From Firm-04 sp045627405 (GTDB taxonomy: Bacteria > Bacillota > Clostridia > Oscillospirales > Ruminococcaceae), in NCBI GenBank assembly GCA_045627405.1, contig JAZQNP010000090.1, positions 1-39,228 on the forward strand: 39,228 bases of DNA, read 5' to 3'. Of this stretch, positions 24,494 to 32,963 are shown piece by piece. The position numbers and the translations under genes are program-made. The notes under the pieces are model-generated. The model was not told where the DNA came from, did no database searches, and worked only from the letters and a program-made list of their open reading frames with translations. Each line of letters opens with the position of its first letter. The stretch's first letter is position 1.

Positions 24494-25927
24494 ATGAGTA
24501 CCAACAGCTATGAATCCCCGTTTTGTACCCGCTATGCAAGTCGCGAGATGCAGTATCTCTTCTCTGCGGACAAGAAATTTACGACATGGAGACGCCTCTG
24601 GGTCGCGCTGGCGAGAGCGGAGCATGCGCTGGGGCTGAATGTCACGGCAGAGCAGGTCGCTGAGCTGGAAGCACACATCGAGGATATTGATTACGAGGCA
24701 GCGGCAAAGCGCGAAAAGGAATGCCGCCACGACGTCATGTCGCATGTGTATGCCTACGGTCTCTGCTGCCCGAACGCAAAGGGCATCATTCATCTCGGCG
24801 CGACCTCCTGCTATGTCGGAGACAATACCGACATCATCATCATGCGCGATGCGCTGCAACTGGTGCGCACAAAGCTGGTCGCGGTGCTTGCAAATCTTGC
24901 AAAATTCGCAGAGGAATGGAAAGCGCAGCCGTGCCTTGCGTATACGCACTGTCAGCCGGCACAGCTCACGACCGTCGGCAAGCGCGCAACGCTCTGGATG
25001 AACGAGCTGCTGATGGATCTGGAAGAGCTGGACTTCCAGCTCGGCAGAATGAAGCTCCTCGGCTCCAAGGGAACAACCGGTACACAGGCATCGTTCATGG
25101 AGCTGTTTCACGGCGACGGCGCGAAGATCCGTGAGATGGAGCGGAGAATTGCAGAGGAGATGGGCTTCCAGCCCGATGCGGTTGTGCCGGTATCCGGTCA
25201 GACCTACTCGCGCAAGGTGGATGCACAGGTGCTGAATGTGCTGTCCGGCATTGCACAGAGCGCGATGAAGTTTGCAAATGACATCCGTCTGCTGCAATCC
25301 TTCAAGGAGATGGAGGAGCCGTTTGAGAGCGGACAGATCGGTTCGTCTGCGATGGCATACAAGCGCAATCCGATGCGCTGTGAGCGCATCACGGCACTCG
25401 CCCGCTACCTGATGACCGATACGCTGAATCCGGCATTTACCGCAGGCACGCAGTGGTTTGAGCGCACGCTGGACGATTCCGCCAACAAGCGCATTGCAGT
25501 CGCGGAAGGGTTCCTTGCGGCAGATGCGATTCTCAATATTATGATGAATGTGACAAACGGCATGGTGGTTTATCCGGCGGTGATCCGTCAGCGCGTGATG
25601 GCAGAGCTGCCGTTCATGGCGACGGAGAATGTCATCATGGATGCTGCGGCAAGAGGCGGCGACCGGCAGGAGCTGCATGAGCATATTCGTCTGCATTCGA
25701 TGGAAGCCGGTGCGCAGGTCAAGCAGAAGGGTCTGAAAAACGATCTTTGCGAGCGCATTGTTGCCGACCCGATTTTCGGCGTGACAGCGGAGGAGCTGGA
25801 CAGCAAGCTGGATCCGATCAACTATGTCGGCAGAAGCGTACAGCAGGTGGAGGAATTCCTCGCGGAATTCGTCGCGCCGGTGCTGGCAGATGCGGATACG
25901 TCGGCAGAGGTTGAGCTGACTGTGTGA
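24494..25927 (+). CDS. purB: Adenylosuccinate lyase
   Basis: Fumarase-superfamily enzyme acting twice in purine synthesis, cleaving SAICAR and adenylosuccinate with release of fumarate. Over 477 residues the class signature is SSAMAYKRNPMRCE, with HDVMSHV, TSCYVGDNTD and GTTGTQASF in order. ATG 24494 follows AAGGAAAGGAAAT. It is preceded by the small CxxC protein. The secDF promoter lies about 30 bp downstream, so purB ends the preceding transcript. Confidence 0.97.
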   Translation: MSTNSYESPFCTRYASREMQYLFSADKKFTTWRRLWVALARAEHALGLNVTAEQVAELEAHIEDIDYEAAAKREKECRHDVMSHVYAYGLCCPNAKGIIHLGATSCYVGDNTDIIIMRDALQLVRTKLVAVLANLAKFAEEWKAQPCLAYTHCQPAQLTTVGKRATLWMNELLMDLEELDFQLGRMKLLGSKGTTGTQASFMELFHGDGAKIREMERRIAEEMGFQPDAVVPVSGQTYSRKVDAQVLNVLSGIAQSAMKFANDIRLLQSFKEMEEPFESGQIGSSAMAYKRNPMRCERITALARYLMTDTLNPAFTAGTQWFERTLDDSANKRIAVAEGFLAADAILNIMMNVTNGMVVYPAVIRQRVMAELPFMATENVIMDAAARGGDRQELHEHIRLHSMEAGAQVKQKGLKNDLCERIVADPIFGVTAEELDSKLDPINYVGRSVQQVEEFLAEFVAPVLADADTSAEVELTV

Positions 25928-25955
25928 TGATTTTGGGAGAATTGATCCATTTCTC

Positions 25956-25984
25956 TTGACAATTTCCGCGAAATGTTCTATAAT
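25956..25984 (+). promoter_or_regulatory. Perfect consensus promoter for secDF
   Basis: TTGACA (25956-25961), a 17-bp spacer and TATAAT (25979-25984). All twelve core bases match the sigma-A consensus. It predicts a leader of about 95 nt. Confidence 0.9.
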
Positions 25985-26085
25985 AAAAGATACTTGTCGG
26001 CATATGAGACAAAAGCTCCGGTCAACGATCAACGGGGATTTTGCGCTGCCGATGCATAAAAACCCAAAAATAAGGAGGCTTGGCA

Positions 26086-27546
26086 GTGAAGAACCAAAAA
26101 TCTGTCTTCTTCATCGTAGCGATTCTGATTATTGCATTTGCGGTCTCAACTGTGATCGGCGTCAGAAATCAATACGGCGATCTGACGACGGTCTATATCA
26201 AGGGTCTGAATGATATTCGTCTCGGTATTGATATTCAGGGCGGCGTCGATGTCACCTTTGCACCCGCAGACGATGATGTAGACGCGACCACGGAGCAGCT
26301 CGAAGCAATCGAAGAGGTCATGAAAACACGTCTGGTCAATCTCGGCATCAATGACTATGAGGTTTACATGGACGAAAGCAATGACAAGGTGATCGTGCGG
26401 TTCCCGTGGAAGTCCGGCGAGGAGAATTTCGATCCGGAGGCGGCTGTTGCAGAGCTCGGTGAGACAGCAAAGCTGCAATTCCGCAAGGGTTACAGCTACA
26501 CCACAGATACCGATGAGAACGGCATGGTCACCGTCACACCGACGGGTGACATCATTCTGGAAGGTGTCGATGTCTCGCAGGCAAATGTAGTTCCTGCCCG
26601 TGACAACAGTGGCAACCTCACCGGCGGCTACTCTGTCGGTCTGGAACTTGCAGAGAGCGGAAAGCAGGCATTTGCCGAGGCAACACAGGCTGCTGTGAAC
26701 GGCGATGCGGCATATCTTGATACATCGTCAAACTCTTCGCGCTATGTCATCTCGATCTGGATGGATACGGTCTGCATCTCCTATCCGACGGTCAATGATG
26801 TTATTTCAGAAGGCGTTGCGACGATCAGCGGCGACTTTGATTACGACGGCGCAAAGGCACTGGCAGATAAGATCAACGGCGGCGCACTGCCCTTCAATCT
26901 GGAAACAGAAACCTTCAAGACCATTTCCCCGAGCATGGGCAGCGGTGCCTTGCAGATCATGATGATCTCCGGCGTGATCGCACTCATCCTCATCTGCATT
27001 TACATGATCGTGCTGTACCGTCTGCCGGGCTTTGTCGCGTCGATCGCACTGATCGGACAGGTTGCAGGTACGCTGGCGGTCATTTCGGGCTGGTTCGGCT
27101 TTGAGGATTCCAACACGCTGACCATCCCCGGTATTGCAGGTATCATCCTTGCAATCGGCATGGGCGTGGACTGCAATATCATCACAGGCGAGCGTATCAA
27201 GGAAGAGCTGAATACCGGCAAATCGCTGGATTCCGCACTGAAATCCGCATACAAGCGTTCCTTTACATCCATCCTCGACGGCAACATGACGGTCATCATC
27301 GTGGCGATCATTCTGATGGGTGCGTTCGGCGTCTCGTCGAGCTTCTTTGCAAAGCTGCTGTCGTTCCTGTTCAGATGGTTCGGCGTATCGACCGAGGGTA
27401 CGATCTACTCCTTCGGCTTCACGCTGCTGACCGGTGTTATCTTTAACTTTATTATGGGCGTTGTCGCGTCCCGTCTGATGCTGACCTCCCTCTCGAAGTT
27501 CAAGGCATTCCAGAACAGAAAGCTGTACGGAGGTGATGAAGCATGA
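26086..27546 (+). CDS. secD: Protein translocase subunit SecD
   Basis: Membrane partner of SecYEG that uses the proton-motive force to finish export. At 486 residues it has an N-terminal membrane helix, then RLGIDIQGGVDV, a long extracytoplasmic region and five C-terminal helices with IPGIAGIILAIGMGVDCNIITGERIKEE. Start GTG 26086 is 7 nt from AGGAGG (26073-26078), whereas the upstream in-frame TTG at 26080 is only 1 nt away. The stop overlaps the secF ATG (ATGA). Confidence 0.95.
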   Translation: MKNQKSVFFIVAILIIAFAVSTVIGVRNQYGDLTTVYIKGLNDIRLGIDIQGGVDVTFAPADDDVDATTEQLEAIEEVMKTRLVNLGINDYEVYMDESNDKVIVRFPWKSGEENFDPEAAVAELGETAKLQFRKGYSYTTDTDENGMVTVTPTGDIILEGVDVSQANVVPARDNSGNLTGGYSVGLELAESGKQAFAEATQAAVNGDAAYLDTSSNSSRYVISIWMDTVCISYPTVNDVISEGVATISGDFDYDGAKALADKINGGALPFNLETETFKTISPSMGSGALQIMMISGVIALILICIYMIVLYRLPGFVASIALIGQVAGTLAVISGWFGFEDSNTLTIPGIAGIILAIGMGVDCNIITGERIKEELNTGKSLDSALKSAYKRSFTSILDGNMTVIIVAIILMGAFGVSSSFFAKLLSFLFRWFGVSTEGTIYSFGFTLLTGVIFNFIMGVVASRLMLTSLSKFKAFQNRKLYGGDEA

Positions 27547-28532
27547 GCAAGAATAATCAGAAAAACGCAGTGAAAACCAATGTGCAGTCGATCATTGAAC
27601 AGGTGAAGGTGCGTGATTTTTACGGCACCCGCAGAGTGTTCTTCACGCTTTCTGCCCTGCTGATCGCCGCTGTTCTGCTCTGCTGTTTCATTTTCGGCGT
27701 GCAGATTTCCATCGAATTCAAGGGCGGTACGCTCGCAACCTATGCGTACTCCGGTACGCTGAATGAAAGCGACATTGCATCTGTGGCGCAGGATTATCTC
27801 GGCACAGCGGTCAAGGTGCAGACCGGTGAGACCTTCACCGGCGAAAACCAGACGACATTTACCCTGTCGTTCAGCATGGACGATCCGTTCAGCGCGGAGA
27901 TGCAGGCGGAGCTGCTCGAAAAGCTGACAGCAGCCTATCCGGATTTGCAGATCGAATCGCTGGAAACCAATGACGTTGCAGCAACCTCCGGTACCCGTTT
28001 CCTGACCAAGTGTCTGGTTGCGGCGATCTTTGCGGCAATCGTCCTGATCCTCTACATCGCATGGCGATTCAAGCGCATCTCCGGATGGAGTGCCGGCGTG
28101 TTCGCCGTCTGCGCACTGCTGCACGATCTGATCACCGTGTTCGGTACGTTTGTCATCTGCCGCTTTGAGATTGACGCAAACTTCATGGCGGTTATCCTGA
28201 CGATTCTCGGTTACTCGGTCAATGACACCATCGTTGTGTATGACCGCATCCGTGAGAATCAGTCGCTGCTGCCGAATACGACAACACTGCCGGAGCTGGT
28301 CAACATTTCCCTGAGCCAGACCATGCGCAGAACGATCCGCACCTCGATCACAACCATCGCGGCAATGCTGATCGTGACCATTCTCGCAACCGTCAACCAT
28401 GTCGATTCCATTCTGCGGTTCAGCATTCCGATGACAGTCGGTATGATCTCCGGCTGCTATTCGTCGCTGTGCCTGGCCCCGATGCTCTGGACGGCATGGA
28501 AGACCCGCAGCGGAAAGAAAACTGCGGAATAA
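27543..28532 (+). CDS. secF: Protein translocase subunit SecF
   Basis: Second half of the SecDF export motor, 329 residues: a first helix (VFFTLSALLIAAVLLCCFIF), SIEFKGGTL, an extracytoplasmic loop, then five helices with GYSVNDTIVVYDRIREN. The ATG overlaps the secD stop by 4 bp. In some Bacilli the two are fused into one protein; here they are separate. A terminator follows. Confidence 0.95.
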   Translation: MSKNNQKNAVKTNVQSIIEQVKVRDFYGTRRVFFTLSALLIAAVLLCCFIFGVQISIEFKGGTLATYAYSGTLNESDIASVAQDYLGTAVKVQTGETFTGENQTTFTLSFSMDDPFSAEMQAELLEKLTAAYPDLQIESLETNDVAATSGTRFLTKCLVAAIFAAIVLILYIAWRFKRISGWSAGVFAVCALLHDLITVFGTFVICRFEIDANFMAVILTILGYSVNDTIVVYDRIRENQSLLPNTTTLPELVNISLSQTMRRTIRTSITTIAAMLIVTILATVNHVDSILRFSIPMTVGMISGCYSSLCLAPMLWTAWKTRSGKKTAE

Positions 28533-28552
28533 AAAAGAAGAGCAGATTTTGG

Positions 28553-28588
28553 CAGCCGATACGCACATCCGCGTACCGGCTGCTTTTG
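28553..28588 (+). terminator. Terminator of secDF
   Basis: Stem GCAGCCG-A-TACGC with GCGTA-C-CGGCTGC (one internal mismatch) followed by TTTT, about 20 bp after the secF stop. Confidence 0.8.
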
Positions 28589-28705
28589 TATAATCCGCCG
28601 GATATGCAGAGAGAAAATTGTAGCATCTCACAAATTTTTTCTCACAGCGACACCAAAGCAGGTGTTCGTGCGTCTGTTCAGTGAAGCGGGAAAGGAGTGA
28701 TGCAG

Positions 28706-29221
28706 ATGCAGAGCGACCGGGAATTCATCACAGAGCTGTTTTTGCACTACGGTGCGCTGATGTACGAGATTGCGTTCAGCATTCTGCACCAACAGCAGAA
28801 CGCAGAAGACGCCGTGCAGGAGACGATGCTGAAAGTAATCCGGCACATTGCTGCGTTCCGGACGCTGCCGGATGCGAATACCCGCGCCTTGCTGACTGTC
28901 ATGACACGGAATACCGCGCTCAGTCAGCGGCGCAAGCTGAAACGGCTCATTTCCTTTGATATGAACGACGAGGCGGTGCAGAGCAGTCTTGCGATGCTGC
29001 AAAGCGACGACGATGCGTATGTACGGCGCATCCTCGCCGGACAGATCCGGCAGCTCTCTGCGGAGGAGCAGACACTTCTGCGGCTGAAATACTGGGAGCA
29101 GCTTTCGCATCGGGAGATCGGCAGGCGGCTTCGTATCTCCGAAGATGCTGTGACTGCGCGGCTGCGGCGGCTCCGCCAAAAGCTGAAAACGATTCTGGAA
29201 AGTGAGGGGAGATCCGAATGA
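28706..29221 (+). CDS. ECF-type RNA polymerase sigma factor
   Basis: 171 residues. Region 2 occupies about 5-70 (LFLHYGALMYEIAFSILHQQQNAEDAVQETMLK) and region 4 about 115-165 (LSAEEQTLLRLKYWEQLSHREIGRRLRISEDAVTARLRRLR), a helix-turn-helix with no region 3. ATG 28706 lies 8 nt after AAAGGAG (28691-28697). It overlaps the next gene by ATGA, and that gene product has one membrane helix, the usual sigma/anti-sigma layout. No convincing autoregulatory promoter motif was seen. Confidence 0.9.
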   Translation: MQSDREFITELFLHYGALMYEIAFSILHQQQNAEDAVQETMLKVIRHIAAFRTLPDANTRALLTVMTRNTALSQRRKLKRLISFDMNDEAVQSSLAMLQSDDDAYVRRILAGQIRQLSAEEQTLLRLKYWEQLSHREIGRRLRISEDAVTARLRRLRQKLKTILESEGRSE

Positions 29222-30027
29222 CAAACCGACAGTTTGACCGATTGGCAGAGCGGACGTTCATCGGCATGGCAGAGGATTTTCTGCCGCATCAGGCGCATGA
29301 ATTTTCTGCGGCGTTTCAAGCGGAGCTGCGCTCGCATCTGCCGGAGAACGGCACGAAAGCGACTGTGCGCAGACCGATCCGTGTGCCGCGGAGGCTGCTC
29401 TCCGGCGCGGCGGCTTGTCTGGTCGCGGCGGTCGGCGCGGCATTTTGCCTGAACCGGCTGAGCCGGCAGCCGGGCGTGACCGTGCAGACGAGTACACCGG
29501 AGATCGAGGAGATCCGTCCGAACGCTCCGGCGGTTATCCGGTGGGCGGATTTTTTCGATTCAGGGGAATATCCGCCTTATGACGGCGAGCAGCTGACGCT
29601 TATGCTTCCTGTTTTTCCGGATACGGAATTTCGCTGGCGGGACGGGACGATCTATGCCGCGGAAAACGGAGAGGAGACGCCGCTGATCTACGGAATGCCG
29701 ATCTGGAATGCCTATTTCACCGATCTCAGCGGCGACGGCTATCCGGAGCTTTGTACCTGCGTCAGCTTTGGCAGCGGCATTGTGGATGAACACATCGAGG
29801 TCTATGATTATCACAACAAGCAGCTCTTCACACTCTGGGACAGAATGGAATACGACTACTGGCTTGGATACGATCCGGAGCAGGATACGCTGACTGTCAC
29901 GCGGCGAAGCTACCCCAGCTACCCCGGCTACCCCGGTGATTTTATCACGTCAGATAAAAAAAACGGAGAGATCGGAAGGATGGTACTCAAAGGCGGAGAG
30001 CTTTGTTTTGAGCAAAAAGGAACGTAA
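29218..30027 (+). CDS. Putative membrane anti-sigma factor
   Basis: 269 residues. A cytoplasmic N-terminus (about 1-58) contains FDRLAERTFIGMAEDFLPHQAH, followed by one membrane helix (about 60-78) and an extracytoplasmic domain. Within it, YFTDLSGDGYPEL resembles a DxSGDG calcium/FG-GAP-type loop, followed by a Tyr-Pro-rich run YPSYPGYPG coded by 9-bp repeats (29911-29937). The anti-sigma role is inferred from the ATGA overlap and topology; no classic zinc-binding HxxxCxxC was seen. It could sense cell-surface or metal changes. Confidence 0.65.
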   Translation: MTNRQFDRLAERTFIGMAEDFLPHQAHEFSAAFQAELRSHLPENGTKATVRRPIRVPRRLLSGAAACLVAAVGAAFCLNRLSRQPGVTVQTSTPEIEEIRPNAPAVIRWADFFDSGEYPPYDGEQLTLMLPVFPDTEFRWRDGTIYAAENGEETPLIYGMPIWNAYFTDLSGDGYPELCTCVSFGSGIVDEHIEVYDYHNKQLFTLWDRMEYDYWLGYDPEQDTLTVTRRSYPSYPGYPGDFITSDKKNGEIGRMVLKGGELCFEQKGT

Positions 30028-30060
30028 ATACGAGCTTTTTCTGCTGGAAAAATTTTTGCA

Positions 30061-30090
30061 TTGACCTGTGCCGCTCGTTTGTGCTATGCT
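30061..30090 (+). promoter_or_regulatory. Promoter of the CAP-domain gene
   Basis: TTGACC (30061-30066), an 18-bp spacer and TATGCT (30085-30090), some 60 bp before the gene. Confidence 0.65.
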
Positions 30091-30152
30091 GATAACAGGT
30101 ACATGTTGTGCCTGTTTCTCTCATGCTTTGGATTTGCAAAGGAGGTATCGGC

Positions 30153-31046
30153 ATGAAGCACAAGAGATTTTTGTCCGGCATGCTGGCTGCGGCACTGGCG
30201 GCACTGTTTTTCTTCTGTATGTGTCCGACGGCAGACAGCATCCTGCATCGCAGCGGAACGGTCGCTGCGGCGGCATCGGGCAGCACCGAGCTTGCAGATT
30301 ACGCGCAGGAGGTTGCGGAGATTGTCAACCGGGAACGCGCGGCAAACGGGTTATCCCCGCTGACATTTTCCGCAAGGCTCAGTGCTCCGGCACAGGTGCG
30401 TGCAGCGGAAATTCAGAGTGTATTTTCCCATACGCGTCCCGACGGCAGAAGCTGCTTTACGGCACTGGATGATGCGGGCATCCGCTACACCTATGCGGGC
30501 GAGAACATCGCTTACGGGCAGCGCAGTCCGGAGGCGGTCATGGATGCGTGGATGCACTCTGACGGACACCGCGCGAACATTCTCAATACCCGCGTGACAT
30601 ACATCGGCGTCGGTGTCGCAGAGCGCGGCGGCGTGTATTACTGGACGCAGTTTTTTGCCGCATCGGATGCACTGGAATCTGCGACTCCCGCGGTTCCCGT
30701 AGCTCCCGTGGCTCCCGTTGTCACAACACCGGCACAGACGACCCGCACAACAACTGCTGCGACAACTGCCGCATCCACAACGAGAACCACTGCGGTGACG
30801 ACAAGCACCGCTGCGGCTCCCGTCACGACAAAGACCACAGCAGCCCCCGCCGCGACTGTTACGACGGCGACCACCACCACCAGTTCGGTGACAACAACAA
30901 CCGCTGCTGCATCCGGCGATTGGCTTGCGGATTTGCAGGCGCAGATTTTGCAGAATGCCTGCGGAAAAATGTCGGTTGCAGAGTGGATTGCCCTGCTCAA
31001 ACAGACCGCACAGTATTTTCACATCGCGCTGCCGCGGCTGCGGTGA
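30153..31046 (+). CDS. Secreted CAP/SCP-domain protein with Thr-rich linker
   Basis: 297 residues. Signal peptide about 1-42 (MKHKRFLSGMLAAALAAL...). The CAP (SCP/PR-1/YkwD) fold spans about 46-170, with H93 in FSHTRPDGR, E117 in AGENIAYG, H139 in MHSDGHRANIL and the final strand YYWTQFF. A linker of Thr/Ala/Pro repeats spans about 175-250. A C-terminal module GDWLADLQAQILQNACGKM to IALPRLR (about 255-297) is helical and has one Cys. The module might anchor the protein or bind a partner. Function is unproven. Start ATG 30153 follows AAAGGAGG by 7 nt. Confidence 0.88.
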   Translation: MKHKRFLSGMLAAALAALFFFCMCPTADSILHRSGTVAAAASGSTELADYAQEVAEIVNRERAANGLSPLTFSARLSAPAQVRAAEIQSVFSHTRPDGRSCFTALDDAGIRYTYAGENIAYGQRSPEAVMDAWMHSDGHRANILNTRVTYIGVGVAERGGVYYWTQFFAASDALESATPAVPVAPVAPVVTTPAQTTRTTTAATTAASTTRTTAVTTSTAAAPVTTKTTAAPAATVTTATTTTSSVTTTTAAASGDWLADLQAQILQNACGKMSVAEWIALLKQTAQYFHIALPRLR

Positions 31047-31134
31047 AAATGCGGCAATGCGGCGATGTACTTCAAATCGCAAAAAAACTGGGAAAAAACC
31101 GCCGCATCCTTGTTATATTCTCTGAAAATACGCG

Positions 31135-31160
31135 AAGCACCTTGCGATTGCAGGGTGCTT
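31135..31160 (+). terminator. Hairpin after the CAP gene, overlapping the next promoter
   Basis: AAGCACC (31135-31141) pairs with GGTGCTT (31154-31160), with an inner TGC/GCA. The following T-run is short. It lies between the proposed -35 and -10 of the next promoter, so it is only a moderate terminator call. Confidence 0.45.
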
Positions 31161-31171
31161 TGTGCTATAAT
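31142..31171 (+). promoter_or_regulatory. Promoter of the isomerase-like gene
   Basis: TTGCGA (31142-31147), an 18-bp spacer and TATAAT (31166-31171). It overlaps the hairpin above. Confidence 0.6.
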
Positions 31172-31230
31172 GTTATCGTCATAATATGGATGATTGCAGG
31201 GTGAGATCAAAACGCAGGAGGAGGGATACT

Positions 31231-32022
31231 GTGAAAGCTGCTGTCTCGACAGCCTGCCTGTATCCCAAGCCGACAGAGGACGCGCTCTATGATCTCTGTC
31301 TCAACGGCATCAGCACCGTGGAGATTTTCCTCAATTCACCCAGTGAATGCAGACCGGTTTTTGCGAATGATCTGCGTGATATGCTCCGGCGGTTCGGCGC
31401 GACATGCCGGTCGGTGCATCCGTGGACGTCGCTGAACGAAGGGTTTATGCTGTTTTCCAATTATCCGCGCCGCGCAAGAGATTATCTCGACGAGGCAAAG
31501 CATATGTTTGCGCTGATGGAGACGATCGGCGCGCAGTTTTTTGTGCTGCACGGTGCGTTTGCAGGCACCTGCAAGCCGGACATCTATGCGGAGCGGTTTC
31601 AGATGCTCGCAGAGACGGCAAAGCCGTTCGGCGTGACCGTCACGCAGGAGAATGTGCTGCGGTTTGAGAGCCAGAATCTGCGCTTTCTGCGCGAGTTCTG
31701 CCGTCTGCTCGGAGATGACGCAAAGCTCACATTTGATACCAAGCAGGCAGTGCGTGCAGGCATGGATATTTCCGAAGCGGTGCGCACGGTCGGCAAACAT
31801 ATCGTGCATGTGCATCTCAGTGACCACGGCGAGCGCGGTGACTGTCTGCGCATCGGCAAGGGGAGATTCCGCATCGCGCCGTTTCTGTCATCGCTGCATG
31901 CGCAGGGGTTCGACGGTGCCGTGACGCTGGAACTGTACCGCGACGGCTTTGGCAATCCCGCAGAGCTTGCGGAGGATTATCAGAGAATCGAGCGGCTGAT
32001 CAAAATCGCAGAGCAATCATAA
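31231..32022 (+). CDS. Sugar phosphate isomerase/epimerase-like TIM-barrel protein
   Basis: 263 residues of the xylose-isomerase-like/AP-endonuclease-2 TIM barrel: FVLHGAFAG, TQENVLRFES, LTFDTKQAVRAG, HIVHVHLSDHGE and VTLELYRDGFG fit the metal-binding residues (His, Glu, Asp, His, Glu). The substrate is unknown and no sugar operon partner lies beside it. Start GTG 31231 is 5 nt after the strong AGGAGGAGGG; the open frame further upstream has no ribosome binding site and passes through the promoter region. It ends 19 bp before nrdR. Confidence 0.85.
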   Translation: MKAAVSTACLYPKPTEDALYDLCLNGISTVEIFLNSPSECRPVFANDLRDMLRRFGATCRSVHPWTSLNEGFMLFSNYPRRARDYLDEAKHMFALMETIGAQFFVLHGAFAGTCKPDIYAERFQMLAETAKPFGVTVTQENVLRFESQNLRFLREFCRLLGDDAKLTFDTKQAVRAGMDISEAVRTVGKHIVHVHLSDHGERGDCLRIGKGRFRIAPFLSSLHAQGFDGAVTLELYRDGFGNPAELAEDYQRIERLIKIAEQS

Positions 32023-32041
32023 TAGAAGGGATGTGTGCTAG

Positions 32042-32488
32042 ATGCGTTGTCCGTTTTGCGGCGAAGAGGATACCAAGGTCATCGACTCGCGCTCCACGGA
32101 AGAGGGAAAGAAAAAGCGGCGGCGTATGTGTGCCAAGTGCGGCAAACGCTTCACGACCTATGAGTCGGTTGAGCGGCCGCTGCTGATGGTCGCAAAGCGG
32201 GACGGATCCTTTGAGCCGTTCAACCGCAATAAGCTGCTGACCGGCATCTATTCTTCGATCAAAAAGCGTCCGGTTCCGGTGGAGCTGGTCAATGCGCTGG
32301 TGGACGAGATTGAGACAGAGCTTGGGAATGAAATGACACAGACCGTTTCTCCCGACCGCATCGGCAGCATGGTGCTGGAACGCCTGCGCCGGATTGATAC
32401 GGTGGCGTATGTCCGGTTTGCGTCGGTATATCAGGCGTTTTCCGATGTGGATGATTTCATCCGCATCATCAGTGAGATCCGCGAATAA
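32042..32488 (+). CDS. nrdR: Transcriptional repressor NrdR
   Basis: Represses ribonucleotide reductase genes when dATP/ATP is high. 148 residues: zinc ribbon with C3, C6, C30 and C33, then an ATP-cone (KRDGSFEPFNRNKLLTGI; DTVAYVRFASVY). ATG 32042 follows AGAAGGGAT. No nrd gene or NrdR box was seen in the window. Its TAA is directly followed by the complement of the next gene's stop. Confidence 0.97.
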   Translation: MRCPFCGEEDTKVIDSRSTEEGKKKRRRMCAKCGKRFTTYESVERPLLMVAKRDGSFEPFNRNKLLTGIYSSIKKRPVPVELVNALVDEIETELGNEMTQTVSPDRIGSMVLERLRRIDTVAYVRFASVYQAFSDVDDFIRIISEIRE

Positions 32489-32914
32489 TCAGATCACGGA
32501 CTGCATCAGACGGGTTGCGGCATCATAGACCTGCGCCCCGATTAAAACATCCCCGCAGAGAATCAGCTCTGCATACAGATATTCACTTTCGGTACCGGTG
32601 ACCGGATAGAGATAGCGCGAAGCCGTGCAGCCGCCGTAGCGTTCGGGATGAAGATCCTGTGCCGCTTGCAGCCGCAGCCAGCTTTGTCCCTGCTGCGTTT
32701 CCCACGTTTGAGGGATCTGTATCTGCGTGACCGTCGGTGTGCCGACCTGCCAGCCGCGCAGTTCCAGCCACGCCGTGCGCGAGGCTTCGTCTGCAAGCAG
32801 CAGACCGGTTTCTTCATCCTGCGGTTTCTGCCGCACTGAGAGCAGTATCGCTGCACAGACGGCGGCAAGCAGCAGCAGCGCGACTGCGGATTTATGTTGT
32901 TTCCGCAATGCCAT
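32489..32914 (-). CDS. DUF4830-like membrane-anchored protein
   Basis: 141 residues with an N-terminal helix (about 11-27) and an extracytoplasmic domain: AWLELRGWQV, IPQTWETQQ, DLHPERYGGCTASRYLYPV, YAELILCGDVLIGAQVYD. This fits the DUF4830 pattern as I remember it (moderate confidence). Start ATG 32914 lies 8 nt after GAGG on the minus strand; ATG 32920 is too close. Its stop codon abuts that of nrdR with no spacer. It is divergent from rsuA across 49 bp. Confidence 0.7.
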   Translation of the reverse strand: MALRKQHKSAVALLLLAAVCAAILLSVRQKPQDEETGLLLADEASRTAWLELRGWQVGTPTVTQIQIPQTWETQQGQSWLRLQAAQDLHPERYGGCTASRYLYPVTGTESEYLYAELILCGDVLIGAQVYDAATRLMQSVI

Positions 32915-32963
32915 TTTCATCACCTCATTTCTGCGGCATTTTATGCGGACGGAGGGCAGATTT

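Noticed and set aside
24239..26032. A 597-codon open frame antisense to purB and its neighbour
   Set aside because: Same shadow effect; it crosses gene boundaries and the secDF promoter, with no family features.
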